DNA from: Symbiodinium sp. CCMP2592
Lineage: Eukaryota > Sar > Dinophyceae > Suessiales > Symbiodiniaceae
Direction: 5' to 3'
Length of the DNA stretch: 64,000 nt
Assembly (NCBI GenBank): GCA_905221615.1
Contig: CAJNDT010006202.1
Coordinates: forward strand, 248,001 to 312,000
Shown here piece by piece: positions 46,015 through 58,015 of this stretch. The notes under the pieces were generated by a model. It did no database searches. It was not told where the DNA came from and saw only the letters and a list, made by a program, of their open reading frames with translations. The position numbers and the translations under genes are program-made. Position 1 is the first letter of the stretch; every line of letters starts with the position of its first letter.

Positions 46015-46939
46015 AGTGCAGGGCTCCGGGACTTCACAGCCTTTTGAGGAAAAGTGCCTTTGAGTTTAAGCCTTCTCTGGGGTTTGGCGGGGCTTTCTGG
46101 GCTGAGGGTCCGCACAACTTGCGGCCTAGGGCTTTTCAGGTGTGGGGCTTGCAGGGGTTTAGCCGCAACTGGTTGAGGCGTGAGGTTAAGGGGTTCAGCC
46201 TGTAGAATATCGGATCTGGGGCATATTGGGTCTAGTGCCTCCGGCTCGGGTTGAGAAGCAGAGCGTAAGAAACCAAACACCCAATCAGCAAGTTTCGTTG
46301 GATTGTAGAGCTTGTGTCGCGTTTCTTGATGGCCGGCTTACACTCACCAAGATCGTGAACCCTGTGGTGCGAACCGTACGAGCTGGGCGAGTGTTAACAA
46401 AGCACGTAGGAGCATGATTTCCCCCTCCGCATTAAAACCCTCAGCACGAGAACAAAGGTACAGGTTGACGTTTAGCCTCCTTAAGTCCCGGAACGATCCT
46501 CGGCCAAACTCTTCGGATGCTACAGGCCGAGAACCCTGGTTTATGTAAGTATCAGCCGGTGATGGATGGAGATTAGCTTCCCGGATTCTGGCGAGCAAAA
46601 CATGTGATGTAGATTGGACATCCAACCGTGAGTGCATGGCGTTTTGATCAGTGCCTGGAAGCTGTCCTCATCCAAGCCTGCATCCCTTTTCAGCTCGTGG
46701 AACAAGGGCGGCGTTCTATTCGGAAGCCTTGAACCCCAATCCGTGGACAGGAAATTCGACTGTAATGCAGGGCTGTGCCCGGTGAGGCATTGATTGCTGG
46801 TCGCAACCACGAAGCCCGGCCGGTCGGGCAGCAGGATCTCGGCATTGGGTTCAGGTTTTACAGAGGGACCTGGGTTCAGAGACGTTTGGAGCTTAGGTTC
46901 GCTTAGTCGGTATTGACTGTGCAACTGCTGTTCTTGCAG

Positions 46940-47033
46940 GTTGGTCGCGGTCTTGCATCAGTTAGCGATGGCCAGTTCATATCTGTCCAAACAGTTTTTA
47001 AGCTTTCTGGAACACAGGCCCTCAAGCGCACAG
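46940..47033 (+). CDS. Exon with strong canonical splice sites
   Basis: A 94-bp segment lies between TTCTTGCAG and GTAAGG. Two frames are open: VGRGLASVSDGQFISVQTVF (phase 0) and one reading LVAVLHQLAMASSYLSKQFL. The first looks more like folded protein. The gene it belongs to is not identified. Confidence 0.4.
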
Positions 47034-47168
47034 GTAAGGAGGAGGACAGGTAGACGTAGAGACTGTTTGCCAACTCGCCGGAGCCCCTCAGTGCAGATTC
47101 CTCTGAATTTCAGAGCCTTCGCCCGTGGCGCTCCCGAACCCAACTCGAGGATTTCAGCTTCTCTCAAG

Positions 47169-47283
47169 TAATTCTGATCGCACTTAGGGTATTTATAACT
47201 ATACTAACTAAACTTGGGGTACTTGTCACTATTCCAACTAAACTTAGGGTACTTGTCACTATACTTACTAAGTCCCATGAACC
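47169..47283 (+). mobile_element. Decayed family C element with internal repeats
   Basis: Repeats of CTTAGGGTA.TT.T.ACTAT (three units) end in TTACTAAGTCCCATGA. The left arm is lost. Confidence 0.6.
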
Positions 47284-47649
47284 TCGCACTAGCGTCTTCG
47301 GGCTTAGGGTCGAAGTTGCTTGAAGAGACTTGGGGTGAGGCTTTTAAGGTGTGCGAGCAAAGACACCAGTACAGAAACCTGCGGGATTCCGGGATTCTGC
47401 GCGAAAAGGACGACGATGGCGACGGTGGTAGTTAAGGTAGGGCTCTGGGCTCTCGGACCGTGGCTGAAAGAGTTTAGGTCCCAGCCTCGCCATGCAATGC
47501 GGTAGTTTGGCTCCCGAGTGTGTGCACAAGGCACGCAGCATGAGCCCCGGAACCTCAGCTGTAAGCAAAAACCCCAAAACCAGGGCTCCAAGGCCTTAAG
47601 GCCCTTAACCCTCGGCACCAAAAACCGGCAGCTATCGGAACCCTTAGCC

Positions 47650-47672
47650 AACCCCCCCCCCCCCACCCCCGT
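47650..47672 (+). repeat. Poly-C run
   Basis: C-rich run (CCCCCCCCCCCCCCACCCCC) within decayed telomere-like sequence. Confidence 0.8.
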
Positions 47673-48043
47673 CCAAGCCAATAACACTGGAAATCCCAGC
47701 ATTTCAGGCCTCGGGCTAACATCTGCAAAACCTAGAACTGGCTCCGGGGGTTCTGCAGCGTGCTGATGTGGGATGTGCCATGGAGAGGCAGGAGCGTGCC
47801 TTTTCTTTCGAACTGTGCAGAGGTTTGGACATGGTTTCAAGGGCACAGAGCTTCAAAGCCTAAGCTAGTCTCATATCGTCGCAGATATCGATTTGGCACT
47901 ACTGTCTTTTTCGGATCGAAAACTGGTTATTGTTCGTGGATAGCCAGCTTGACCTTGATTCCTGCCGTGACTTCGTAGTTATTGCATGTTGGTCTAAACT
48001 CATCTTGCTCGAACAACTCGACAGGCCCGACTCTACCGGACAA

Positions 48044-48801
48044 GAGGGACTATATCTATATCTGTATCTATATCTATATCTACCTATCGATCTATATGTA
48101 TATATGTATATGTATATACGCATGTATACACACGTATATATGTACATGTATATATGTCTATATGTATATATGTGTATATGTATATATGTGTATATGTATA
48201 TATGTATATATGTATATATGTATATATGTATATATGTTTAGATGTATATGTGTATAGATGTATATATATATATAACTATATATATATATATATATGTATG
48301 TATATGTGTATACATGTATATACAATGTATATTTGTGTATACGTATATATGTACAGATGTACATGTGTATGTGTATGTGTATATGTACATGTATATGTAT
48401 ATGTATATGTGTATGTATATATGTATATGTATATGCATATGCATATGTCTATGTATATGTATGTGTATATGTATATGTATGTGTATATGTATATGTGTTT
48501 ATATATGTATATGTACATGTATATGTGCATGTATATGTACATGTGTATGTGTATGTATATGTGTATGTATATGTATATGTACATGTATATGTACATGTAT
48601 ATGTACATGTATATGCACATGTATATGTGTATGTGTTTGTATATGTATATGTACATGTATATGTGTATGCATACGTATATGCATATGCCTTTGTAGATGT
48701 ATATGTATCTGTATATGCATATGTATATGTCTATGTCTATGTCTATGTCTATGTCTATGTATATGTATATGTATATGCATATGTATATGTATATGTATAT
48801 G
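48044..48801. repeat. Large TATATG/TCTATA microsatellite
   Basis: About 750 bp of hexanucleotide-based repeats (TATATG, TGTATA, TCTATG). It is the largest simple repeat in the window, and all ORFs over it are spurious. From 48800 to 49660 no gene is supported. Confidence 0.95.
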
Positions 48802-49666
48802 AAGCATCAAACGGCTGTTCCTACCCCCAAGGAAACAGAGAAGGGTCATGCCAACCTTCCTGACCTACTGTAGTCCGTCTGACGGAGCCATCTTATGCTT
48901 TGGTCTCAGACTTGTGGAAGGGAGTCTTGCGCCCTCAAGCTCCCAAGCCCATCTAAAGCCCAAGGCTCCGTAACCTCTGAGCCCTGAAGGCACCCCAAGC
49001 CCGCGGTCGACAGCGGCGTCGCCGAGCACCAGATCTGCGAAGCAGATGATGCCGCTGGGAGTCGTTTTTCTGATGATCCGGTTTGGGGTTTGGGCTCACG
49101 GTTTTTGTGTGGAAGCATGGTGAGTGGGCGTGGGAGATTTGGGACTCACGGGGTGGGGAAGATGTTTGGGGTTTTCGGTGTTCGGAGGTTTTGGGTCTGA
49201 GGAGATTGGCCACATCACACTAGAAGAGTATAGAGATGCCTGGACAGAGCCCTCAAAGCTTAAAGTTTAAAGAAGCTTAAACCAAAAAACACTGGAAGCG
49301 AAAGCAGCTGGTTCTTTCACCCATCACGGACCAGAGCGCCGAAACTCTAAAACGGTTGCGGTCCAGGGTCTTGACAGAGCTTTGTTGTTTGATTGAATTA
49401 ATGAACTAGCTTCGAGCGCTCAATCGCGAATCTGAGGCCCCGAAGCTGTAAACCGTAATCCCCGCAACCAAGTGCCGTTTGAACAAGTTCCAGGTAGGGG
49501 TACAAGCGAGGCTTTGGGGCCTTTTTTTTGGGGCCTGGGGAAGCTTATCACACGACTTATACCGCGATCCCAAAATGCCAACGGGCCTCCACATGGGGCT
49601 TGGCTTCAGAATTCCTTCGCAGGGCCTTCAGGAGACCAGGCTGATGAGCCCCTTCTAGTAATACAA

Positions 49667-49770
49667 GGGCCTAAATAGTTACCAAATAATTCTATTTTGG
49701 TGCCTCCTTTTTATAAACATAGTATAATGGGCTTCAAAACCCTATTCTATGTATTAAGGCCCTTGTAGTA
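49667..49770 (+). mobile_element. Family A MITE, copy 13
   Basis: CAAGGGCCTAAATAGTTACC to TATTAAGGCCCTTGTAG; the terminal GGGG is reduced to GGG on both sides, a compensated change that keeps the arms paired. Confidence 0.8.
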
Positions 49771-50501
49771 TCCCTTGTAAAGCCCCTTGCAGGAACCCAA
49801 AAACCTTGAAGTGCCAGAAGGTTCAGCCGCACCCCCACGCCGGGCAGCTCCAACGGATTTCGGCGGTCCCTGAAGAGTCCCACAACGCCGAGCCGAGGCG
49901 CTCTCTCCGACTTTAGGGGTTTTATTGGGATTTAGGGTTGGGGGTTTGGTCAAAGGGTCGGGTGTTGGTTGGGATCGCAAGTATTGACTAGTGCGTGCTG
50001 CACTGTTGCTGTTACTCCGATTGCTGACGCCCTCCCACGATGACATCGACGACTTCTACTACCACCACATCCACCGTTCCCGGTCCCACTTAGAAGACAA
50101 CTACGGAGACGGTGACGCCGCAGTGGCAGCAAGGGTAGCAGAAGCAGAATCAGGACTCCTAGTCCTAGTCCCAGTCTGTTGAAGCTGCAGCAGCCCTGGC
50201 TCATTCCGCATCCTTACGAAGCAAGCCTCCTGCACCCCTTTTGACGTCGTCTCTCGTGTCGACCCCGCAGTGTCTACAGTCTCCGAAGCCCCGGCAGGCC
50301 GTGGGTTGGCTCTGACGCCCCTAGCAGACACCAGCACTTCGGACGCGCCGTGCTTCTCCGTGCTGGCAGGCAGCAAGCTGAAAGGATACAGGGTTTCAGG
50401 GTTTCAGGCTTCAGGTTGCAAGGCTTAAGAAAAAGGGCCTGGGTTGCACTTGAAGCTTTAGGGCATTGTTGAAGCTTGTGGTTCGGAGAAGTAATTTTGA
50501 G

Positions 50502-50637
50502 GAGTGGGGGTTTCGTTGACGGCTTTGGGCTCTCTGGATTTTGCGGACAAGTCACGGACCACGCAAAAGTTCAACACACTCATTGAAGATCTGGAGCTGC
50601 GAGTTCTCGACGTGTTCGCCTGCCTCAGCTCAGGCAG
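50502..50637 (+). CDS. Candidate exon
   Basis: After TTTTGAG, a frame reads SLTALGSLDFADKSRTTQKF then NTLIEDLELRVLDVFACLSS, and ends at a GC donor (GGCAG-GCAAAG), phase 2. Helical. It may be an upstream exon of the gene with exons at 51895 onward, but phases between them were not checked by a complete chain. Confidence 0.35.
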
Positions 50638-50718
50638 GCAAAGTAAGGTGAACGATCACATCCCAAATCAGAATTCTTCGACTGTTGACCTCGGTAATCC
50701 GAGCTCTAGAAGCCATCA

Positions 50719-50820
50719 GGGAGTTTCGAAAATTAGGGAGACCTGAATTTGGGGTCCTCGTAATAAGGATCCTACTGTTTAGGGCACCATATTAGGGTCC
50801 CCTATTTTCGGAAACTCCCA
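50719..50820 (+). mobile_element. Family D MITE, copy 4
   Basis: GGGAGTTTCGAAAATTAGGG and TATTTTCGGAAACTCCC arms with GGATCC centre. Confidence 0.8.
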
Positions 50821-50929
50821 TCAAGATCTCCCCATCTCCCGGTCCGCCACCGCAGAAGTGAGTCGCTGCGGTCGACTGCAGAAACTCCGAAAAGCAAGCC
50901 AAGGAACAAAAGGGCGTGAATCATGAGCC

Positions 50930-51005
50930 TTAGTCTCCCATACGTGTTTGTAATATAATATAAAAAATATGTCCCAAAGGCCTATTCTAAATCTTAAGGC
51001 CCCTT
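50930..51005 (+). mobile_element. Family A right-half fragment
   Basis: TATGTCCCAAAGGCCTATTC then TAAATCTTAAGGCCCCTTTT. Confidence 0.6.
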
Positions 51006-51179
51006 TTGACACCTAGTCTGGGCTGACAGCCGCAGTTGTCCCAGGACTCTGGCCCGAGGATCAGAGCCCCAGAACCTGAATCCACAGGGGTTTCGCCGTC
51101 GCAAGGGAGTGTCGATCTGTACCAACGTGGAGCCTTGCCTGCCTTGTGGGAGTTGTGAGAGTCGAAACCCGTAAGGGAT

Positions 51180-51252
51180 AAGAAACCCTGGGCCTATAAC
51201 CCCAAAATAGTAGGATTCATATAAGGAACCTTAATAAAGGCCCCAGGTTTCT
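51180..51252 (+). mobile_element. Family I palindrome, copy 1
   Basis: AAGAAACCCTGGGCCT and CCAGGTTTCTT arms around AGGATTCATATAAGGA. Copy 2 lies at 52510-52574 with the same AAGGATTCATAT centre. Confidence 0.65.
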
Positions 51253-51495
51253 TAATCAGTTTCCTACATTAGGGCATTAGGGGTTCAGAGCCATGAACCT
51301 GAAACGCTCGACCGCTAGGCCGAAGCGGCCCTATAACCTGTACTTAAACTAAGCCGGTGAACCTTTTGAGCCCGAGATCCCGAGATCCCGACACCGCGCA
51401 GCAGGTAGCGAGTCGTTTCCACAAACGCCCGGGAGCGCTTCCTTTGGGGCCTCCTAGATGCATACCGCGTTGCTGTATGGATTGGGGTTTTGGGT

Positions 51496-51565
51496 TCAGG
51501 GTTTAGGGGTTAATTAGGGGTGTAGGGTTTAGGGGCTTAGGGTTTAGGGGTGTAGGGCTTGGAGG
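51496..51565 (+). repeat. Degenerate TTTAGGG array
   Basis: GGGTTTAGGGG-type units with spacing errors. A similar array is at 52590-52640. Confidence 0.75.
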
Positions 51566-51894
51566 TTAGAGTCTTTCTGGGCTTGGGTTTCGGTTCCCGT
51601 GTTCGGAGGTTTCGGTTGGAGGGTGGTCTTGGAGACAGAGGGGTCGAAAACACGCCTTTCCCATGCAAGGAGTTGGCCGAAGAAAGCCCTGCTGCTGCAA
51701 GACCCTCGCAGAGGGACAGACAGGTGTCACCCCGACCCAACCCAGCCCAGCCCAACCGTGTACATGATACATATGGACGGATGGGTAAGATACCAAAAAT
51801 GCCTTGAAGACAAAGTTGCACGCTCCTAGGCTTCAGAACTATTATAAAATCCGTCGGCTCAACAACTCTTGAGGGTCGAGAAAGACTCCGACAG

Positions 51895-54800
51895 CAAGCT
51901 GAGGTTTGGAAGCGCAATGCGAAGAAGCAGCTACCCGCGCGCGTGCGGCATGAGGCGGGCAGGGCCCAAGAGGGTTCCGATAAAGCTATACTTGGATCTG
52001 GGTTTAGGGTTTGTAGGGTTTAGCGCTTCAGTGCATGGGAGGACCTGCGGGCCGAGATGCGCAAAAGGGATGCGGAGCGCTGCGCAAGTCAAGCCTCGTC
52101 CTACGGCTTGAGGCGTGACAATGAGCGATTCGCGAAGGCTTCATGTGAAGCAGCCCAAGCCCACATGCGCCATCGAAAGGCCCCAATAAGGCCCGATGAA
52201 AGTCCGAAGCGCAGAAGTCAGGAAAACTCAGACAGAAGCCCCGGAAGCCTTGCACCGAATTCCGAGTTGCGTCTGGGGTGCCTTATTTTGGGGTCCTTAC
52301 AATAAGGATCCTACTATTTTGGGGTACTACATTACTATTTGGGGGTACTATACTGGGGTCCCCTAATTTTCGGAAACCATCGCAGCGCACTTTGCAAGCA
52401 AGTGGCTTAGACGTAGGGCCACGAAAAATGAGTCGGATACGAGAGCTTGATGATGTTTTTTGGTGCTTTTCCTTTAAGGTGCATACTCGCTACTTCGGAT
52501 TCTTTTTAAAGAAACCCTGCCAAGATATAAGGATTCATATGAAGAGCCTCAATACAGACCCGAGGTTTCTTATTCAGGCTCCTATGTTAGGGTTTAGGGA
52601 CCTTAGGGTTTAGGAGGGACCTTAGGGTTTAGGGTTTTGGGGGCTCTTAAAATAAGGGGGCCTTAAGAGTTAGACTAGGGTTCCTTTAAAGTGGTTACAC
52701 TCTCGAGGTCGCTTCCCAGCGTCAGATGGCGGAGCTGCTCGGAGGGTTTCGGTGTGCGGGGTGCGCTTTGTCGGGTTCAGGGTTGTGGGGTCAAGTGTTT
52801 AGGGTTTTGGGGAACAACTTAAAGGTTCGTGGGACGTAGTAACAAGGCATAAAGAAGGTAACTGCAAATACATATATAGATTTCGCAAGCTTACGGCCCA
52901 ATACATACCTTTGGTTAGTAGGGGAATGGAGGAATGGGGTACAATGATAACTACTATTACTACAATTCTTCTATGCCCTACTAATCAAAGGTAAGAAAAT
53001 CAAGATCCCAATGTTGAAGGACAGAAGCTGCCTAGACCCGAGACAGGATGTGCAGTGCATCGTTTGATTGGCAAAACCTCGAACCACCAATGCCCTGAGC
53101 CGATGCCCAGCTTGTAAGTTTTGCTCTTCCGGCTGTACCTGTCAAAGTCAAGACCCGTGCTTGGATCTTCGTGTTACTTCGGAATACGGCGTATTTTCTA
53201 ACTAAGGCGGCGCATCCACCTTTTAGTGAAAGATGAACTTACGGTTGGCTTACGGCAGTGGCCTGTCCCCGCCATCGACTCCGAAAGATGTTGTTTTGCT
53301 CTTTGAAGTTTCCGGACTTCGAAATCGTAGGGTTCAGCTCGAGGACCCGGTTTTAACCTTACGAGGCTTGCAGTTCTCAAGAAGGCGTTCGAAACGCATG
53401 CCTGTCGTTGGGTTTTTGGTGCTGCCTGAAGCATCGCCCTAGCAACTTCAGGCATCGGACATGTCACTCTTTTAGTTGACTTCAGATGGTCAAAGTTATC
53501 GACAGTGTCCTTAGTTCTATACCGTTCTCAATTTGTGACCTCTCTTTTTACATAGTATATACTGTACAGTATGTATATATTTTTCTACACTATATATATA
53601 TATATGTATAGGTATACGCATATACGTTTACATATAGATGTATGCATGCATGCATGTATGTACACATATACATGTCATGTGCACGTTTAGTCCGAGCCCA
53701 GGCTCCTAGAGAAGATCATCTTGGAAGCACACTTCCAGGATGCAGGCGGGTGAGCCATGCGAGTAGCTTGCTAGCTCAGGTGGTTTCCTTACCTTTGGTT
53801 AGCAGGGAATGGAGGAATGGGTTACAATTATAACTACTATTACTACCATTCTTCCATTCCCTACTAACCAAAGGTAAGTTTAGGGCTCCTTAAGGGGGTC
53901 TGTAAGGGATCTGCAGTAGGGTTCTATGATATAGGGGCCTCAGTAACTACCAATGCTATTTTGGCGGTTCCTTTTTGTAAGTATAGCTTACTATACCCCA
54001 AGCCCGATTCCAACTATTACGGCCCCTATATTAGCTTCGGGATGTAGGATACCTGGAGTTGAGGGTGTAGGATGTAAATCTTCTGGGCACAAATTTGAAG
54101 CTGCGTGGTCGAGGGTTGAGCGGTGTGCCACTTTAGGGCTTTCGTGCCTACATGGTGCGAGGGGCTCCAGCATTCAGAGCGGCCACTTGTTGCGTTGCAG
54201 CTTTTTGCTGTACTTGGAGGATCATGGGACTTAGTAACTAGGGTTATAAATAAGGTAACTATACGTATAACTCCAATTAGGGTACTTATAGCCTTACTTA
54301 CTCAGTCCCATGATCCTCCAAGTAGGTGTTCACCTTTTGGGTGCCGCCTGCTTGAGAAATGCCTCTGCCCTTCGCTCGAAGTCAAGATCCTTATTTCCGT
54401 GCCTTCCCTGCTTCGGGCCATTCAGGGTTGAGGGTAGAGACTATTTAGATTCGCGCCTTGAGCAGGCTCAGAGGCTAAGGTTGAAGGTTCAGGGCTGAGG
54501 GTTTAGAGATGGCAGGTCCCTGCAGTTTCGGGCAGAAGACTGAAAGTCTGTGAGGTTGCACCCCGGACCGATGACGTGCTTTTGGACATGTGTACCAATC
54601 CTACATTGAGCCGTCGTCGTCGGAACAGAAGCAGCCGAAGCTGCAGCTCTGTTTCGGTACTCACCATGCTCACCTATCAAACATACCCATAAGCCCTAAT
54701 GCCAAGCCACTGGCGAGTCCGACTTGTGAGAGCATAAGCCACGTGGTATCGTTCCCTTCTTGCCGCAGGTAGTCTCAAAATGGAGAAGAAGGACTGCAAA

Positions 54801-56179
54801 GCTCCGCAGGTAAGGCTTGAGACTGATGGGCGCATCAGATTGTAAACATGCAGACCGCAATCATTCTCAAGCACCAGCTGCTCAAGCTCACTTCAACTCA
54901 GCATAAACACCGATCTTCTTCGTTAGACTCGGCTAATGATATCAATCATATCTCAACCAACAGCTAAACCAGCTCAGCATTCAGGGACACGGGCATGCCT
55001 TTATGAAGTCTCTCATTCGCGGTCACTTCGCGTTCGGGATTTGGGGCTGATGGCTCTGGCTTCAAGCCGAAGAATCCCCCAGGTCTTCATGATTTACGAC
55101 CCCTTGCTGGAATTAAGGAATGTCAGATCATATTAGGAATCCCATTATCATTTACGGCATGTTCCTTTGATGTTCCTTACTTACGGGGTCTTGGAGTCTC
55201 TGAATACTTGGAGGATCATGGGACTTAGTAAGTAAGGTTAGAAGTACCCTAAGTGGAGTTATATGTATAGTTACCTTATTTATAACCCTAGTTACTAAGT
55301 CCCATGATCCTCCAAGTATTTTCAGCTGAAATCGACCACGCCCGGGCCTCGAGCCTGAGATCCGGAGCCATCGTCTGGGCACTGGAAGGCCGACTGTAGT
55401 GTAGCTTCCTGAAAACTTACGAATACAATTCTGGGGCTCCCTGTCGTGACTAGAGCATGGGGAGACTGCATGCTTACCTGAGGCTAGGTGTTCGACTAGC
55501 ACGACAGTAGCACGGCCGAAGCCAATGTGCTTTCGGCTGGACATAGAACCGGTACTTTGCTCAGACTAACACGCAACAAGTAGTGGTGCTGATATGCCAC
55601 AAATCCTGTTTGTTTGAGTTTATGAAGGTCCCGACATTACCTTCACGTCGGACAGGAGCGCCAGCTGAAGCCACCGCATCGCGAGCCCTGGCACCTCGGC
55701 CAGGAATGGGCGTGATGTGCTTGAGACGAGATGTGGTGTGACCTAACAAACCTGACCTCATCCCCCAAAACCAGGTAGTAGCCAAAGGAATGGCCCGAGA
55801 CCTACAAAACGCGATTCTTCTACATGATTTCAGGGTCCAGGTAGGCCCAGCCCCAAACCCTAACCAGTCCACGGCAGAGCCTGGAACTGAGACTCAGGCC
55901 TTCTCCAGAAGATCTGAACAATCAGGCCGGCACGGTTGAAATATGTTATATGCATGTATGCATGGATGTATGCACGTATGCATGCATGTATGCATGGATG
56001 TATGTATGTATGTATGTATGTATGTATATATATATACATATTTTAAATAAAGTATACACATACATGCATGCACACACACATATGTATATATACTTTACAT
56101 ATATATATATATACACGTATGTATAGGATTGTATAGGTACACGCGCATACATACATGTATACACACACATATATATATG

Positions 56180-56267
<88 letters not shown>

Positions 56268-56623
56268 TGTGACCATGTAACAACTATGTGTGTATATATA
56301 TATATACATATGTGTGTGCATGTATGCATATGTAAATGTATATGCTCTAAGGGGAGTGCTGTTGGCTTAGGCGAAGGCTGCGTTGCTTTCACTGTTTTGG
56401 GTTCCGCCCGCTAGGCTGGAGGGTTGCAATTAAGGAATATACCTTAAATCATATAAGGGATCCTACCATAATTTAAGGAATATTCCTTAATTAGGGGATA
56501 TTGGAGTCTCTGGGCTTTGCCCTCAAGTGCTGGAGTGCGCCAGGCGGCGGAGCCTGAGAAATCTGCCATCGATCTCCTACTCGAGCAGAGTCAGCTGTAT
56601 GGTGAGAGCCCTTTGGCAGAGAT

Positions 56624-56655
<32 letters not shown>

Positions 56656-56693
56656 CTAGAGTTGTATGTATGTATGTGTATATCAGTTATATG

Positions 56694-56729
<36 letters not shown>

Positions 56730-57618
56730 GAAAGAGACTGTGTCATTTCGTGGGACCACCTCACCGGCCTCGAAGCAGCTCCCACGACCCCGAGCTGTCA
56801 AGCCTTATGCCGCAAAACCCTCAAGCCCTAAACCGTCAATCCTGATACCCAGACTAGAGCCAGAAACCGTTAAGCCTCATCCCCTAAAGCCCAAATTGCA
56901 AGCCATGTTGTAATTATGAGCCGCTGAAGCTTTTAGTGAAGTGTGTTTGGGTTTCTGGGAGTTGTTCAAGGATATTTGGGGTACAGGGTCTTAAGAGTTG
57001 ACTGTCTTCGGGGTTACATCGGACAGTTAGGGGCTTAGGAGCCCGCACGCGGTTGTCCGTTGCCGTAAACCCTGAACCCTCAAAGGTGTGCTAGAGGCGG
57101 CCCAGACCATCAAGCCGCCTGCCTCGCAGCCTCCGTGCCCTGTCTTATGTGAAAACTTTAAATAAATTAGAACATACTTGTGGGGCCCAGTATACGTTAA
57201 ATATACTAAGGAACCCCCAAAGCAGTATTGGTAATTATTTAGGCCCTATAGTATTTCAGGGCAAGCATCTCTCACGAAGGGGTGTTGAGACGGTCTGACT
57301 GGATGCAAACAGTTGGCTATTCAACGTAAACGAATCAAGCAGGCTATTCGAATGTTCCTATAGTGTTCTCCGCTTCGCTGTGGTGTGCAAGTGATGTTTT
57401 ACCCCGTCGCCGTCGTCTTAGTGATTATAGTAATGCGGTTCTCTGTCGTCCCTGCTTTATAAAAATGTAAGGTAGCAGCTGTTGTTGAACATGGACATTC
57501 ATTATTCCTCTTCTTGTTGAGCGGTGCTGCTGGTGCTGTTGCCGTTCTTAGTGGTGTTGGTTGTTCCAGTGGGCGACGATGGCGTTCGTTTGGTTTGCCA
57601 TCGCGTCCTTGACCAGAA
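51895..57618 (+). CDS. Unrecognised charged/coiled-coil protein, micro-exon gene
   Basis: Exons with matching phases: 51895-51954 ([22 protein letters not shown] donor) with 52042-52179 ([14 protein letters not shown].., GC donor); and 53702-53745 ([16 protein letters not shown]), 54769-54809 ([19 protein letters not shown]), 55083-55117 ([13 protein letters not shown]), 56528-56601 ([26 protein letters not shown]), 57570-57618 ([15 protein letters not shown]). Within each group the codons split across introns join cleanly. The two groups may be one gene or two, since 52179 and 53702 have different phases. Introns are stuffed with palindromic elements: B, A and C between 53745 and 54769; C and F between 55117 and 56528. 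The start and end are unknown. Function not recognised. Confidence 0.45.
52274..52378 (+). mobile_element. Family D MITE, left arm missing
   Basis: GGGGTCCTTACAATAAGGATCC and the right arm TTTTCGGAAACC remain, with a duplicated GGGGTACTA piece inside. Confidence 0.65.
52510..52574 (+). mobile_element. Family I palindrome, copy 2
   Basis: AAGAAACCCTGCCAAGATAT and GAGGTTTCTTATTCA arms. Confidence 0.6.
52905..52993 (+). mobile_element. Family B MITE, copy 2
   Basis: ACCTTTGGTTAGTAGGGGAA and CCCTACTAATCAAAGGTAAG. The right end reads CAAAGGTAAGA, a 5' splice-site-like word. Confidence 0.8.
53788..53878 (+). mobile_element. Family B MITE, copy 3
   Basis: CTTACCTTTGGTTAGCAGGG and CCCTACTAACCAAAGGTAAG; nearly perfect arms over 30 bp. 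It lies in an intron of the micro-exon gene. Confidence 0.9.
53885..54031 (+). mobile_element. Family A MITE, copy 14, composite form
   Basis: The extension (GGGGGTCTGTAAGGGATCTG) is followed by ATAGGGGCCTCAGTAACTACC and ACTATTACGGCCCCTATA. It starts only a few bases after family B copy 3. Confidence 0.8.
54211..54324 (+). mobile_element. Family C MITE, intact copy 1
   Basis: TA-bounded ends TACTTGGAGGATCATGGGAC and GTCCCATGATCCTCCAAGTA form perfect 20-bp terminal inverted repeats. The centre has AACTAGGGTTATAAATAAGG. Confidence 0.9.
55205..55318 (-). mobile_element. Family C MITE, intact copy 2
   Basis: Same 20-bp ends as copy 1; the centre is in the opposite direction (TTACCTTATTTATAACCCTA). 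Confidence 0.9.
55945..56335. repeat. GTATGCAT and TA microsatellites
   Basis: Tetranucleotide ATGC/TATG runs followed by long TA runs with TGTA and CACA interruptions, in an intron. Confidence 0.9.
56428..56497 (+). mobile_element. Family F palindrome, copy 2
   Basis: AATTAAGGAATATACCTTAA and TTTAAGGAATATTCCTTAATT; 30 bp before the exon at 56528. Confidence 0.75.
56625..56735. repeat. TA microsatellite
   Basis: TA runs with GTATGT blocks directly after the 56528-56601 exon. Confidence 0.9.
57160..57255 (-). mobile_element. Family A MITE, degraded inverted copy
   Basis: GGAACCCCCAAAGCAGTATT and GGTAATTATTTAGGCCCTATA remain; the other arm is eroded. Confidence 0.65.
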
Positions 57619-57633
57619 GCACTTCCACTCTAT

Positions 57634-57892
57634 ACTTACCTTTGGTTAGTAAGGAATGGAGGAATGGGGTCGAATTACAACTACTATTACTACCATATTA
57701 CTACCATATTACTATCATATTACTACCATATAACTATACTGTTACTACCATTCTTCCATTCCCTACTTGGAGGATCATGGGACTTAGCGACAAGGGTCAT
57801 AAATAAGGTAACTATACTTATAACTCCAGTTAGGGTACCTATAACCTTGCTTACTAAGTCCCATCCTCCAAGTATTAACCACAGGTAAGTAT
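57634..57892 (+). mobile_element. Family B copy 4 with nested family C copy 3
   Basis: B runs from TACTTACCTTTGGTTAG at 57633 to CCATTCCCTA at 57765, is interrupted by a C element (57764-57874, TACTTGGAGGATCATGGGAC to CCTCCAAGTA), and resumes TTAACCACAGGTAAGTA. Removing C and one TA restores CCCTATTAACC, matching the uninterrupted CCCTACTAACC save one base. The B centre also has a local expansion (TACTACCATAT repeats). Confidence 0.92.
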
Positions 57893-58015
57893 ACTGCGCA
57901 AGCCGAGGCAAGCTGGAATTGCGGATGCTTCAGAAGCTTCCGCCGGCGCATCGAAACAGAGGCCGCAGTTGCGGGGGCCAGGGTTGAGCTTCCGATCCTA
58001 GACCAGTAAGAATAT

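Noticed and set aside
53198..53467. Overlapping plus and minus ORFs of 70-90 codons
   Set aside because: Both look partly protein-like, so strand cannot be decided and no splice sites or family support either.
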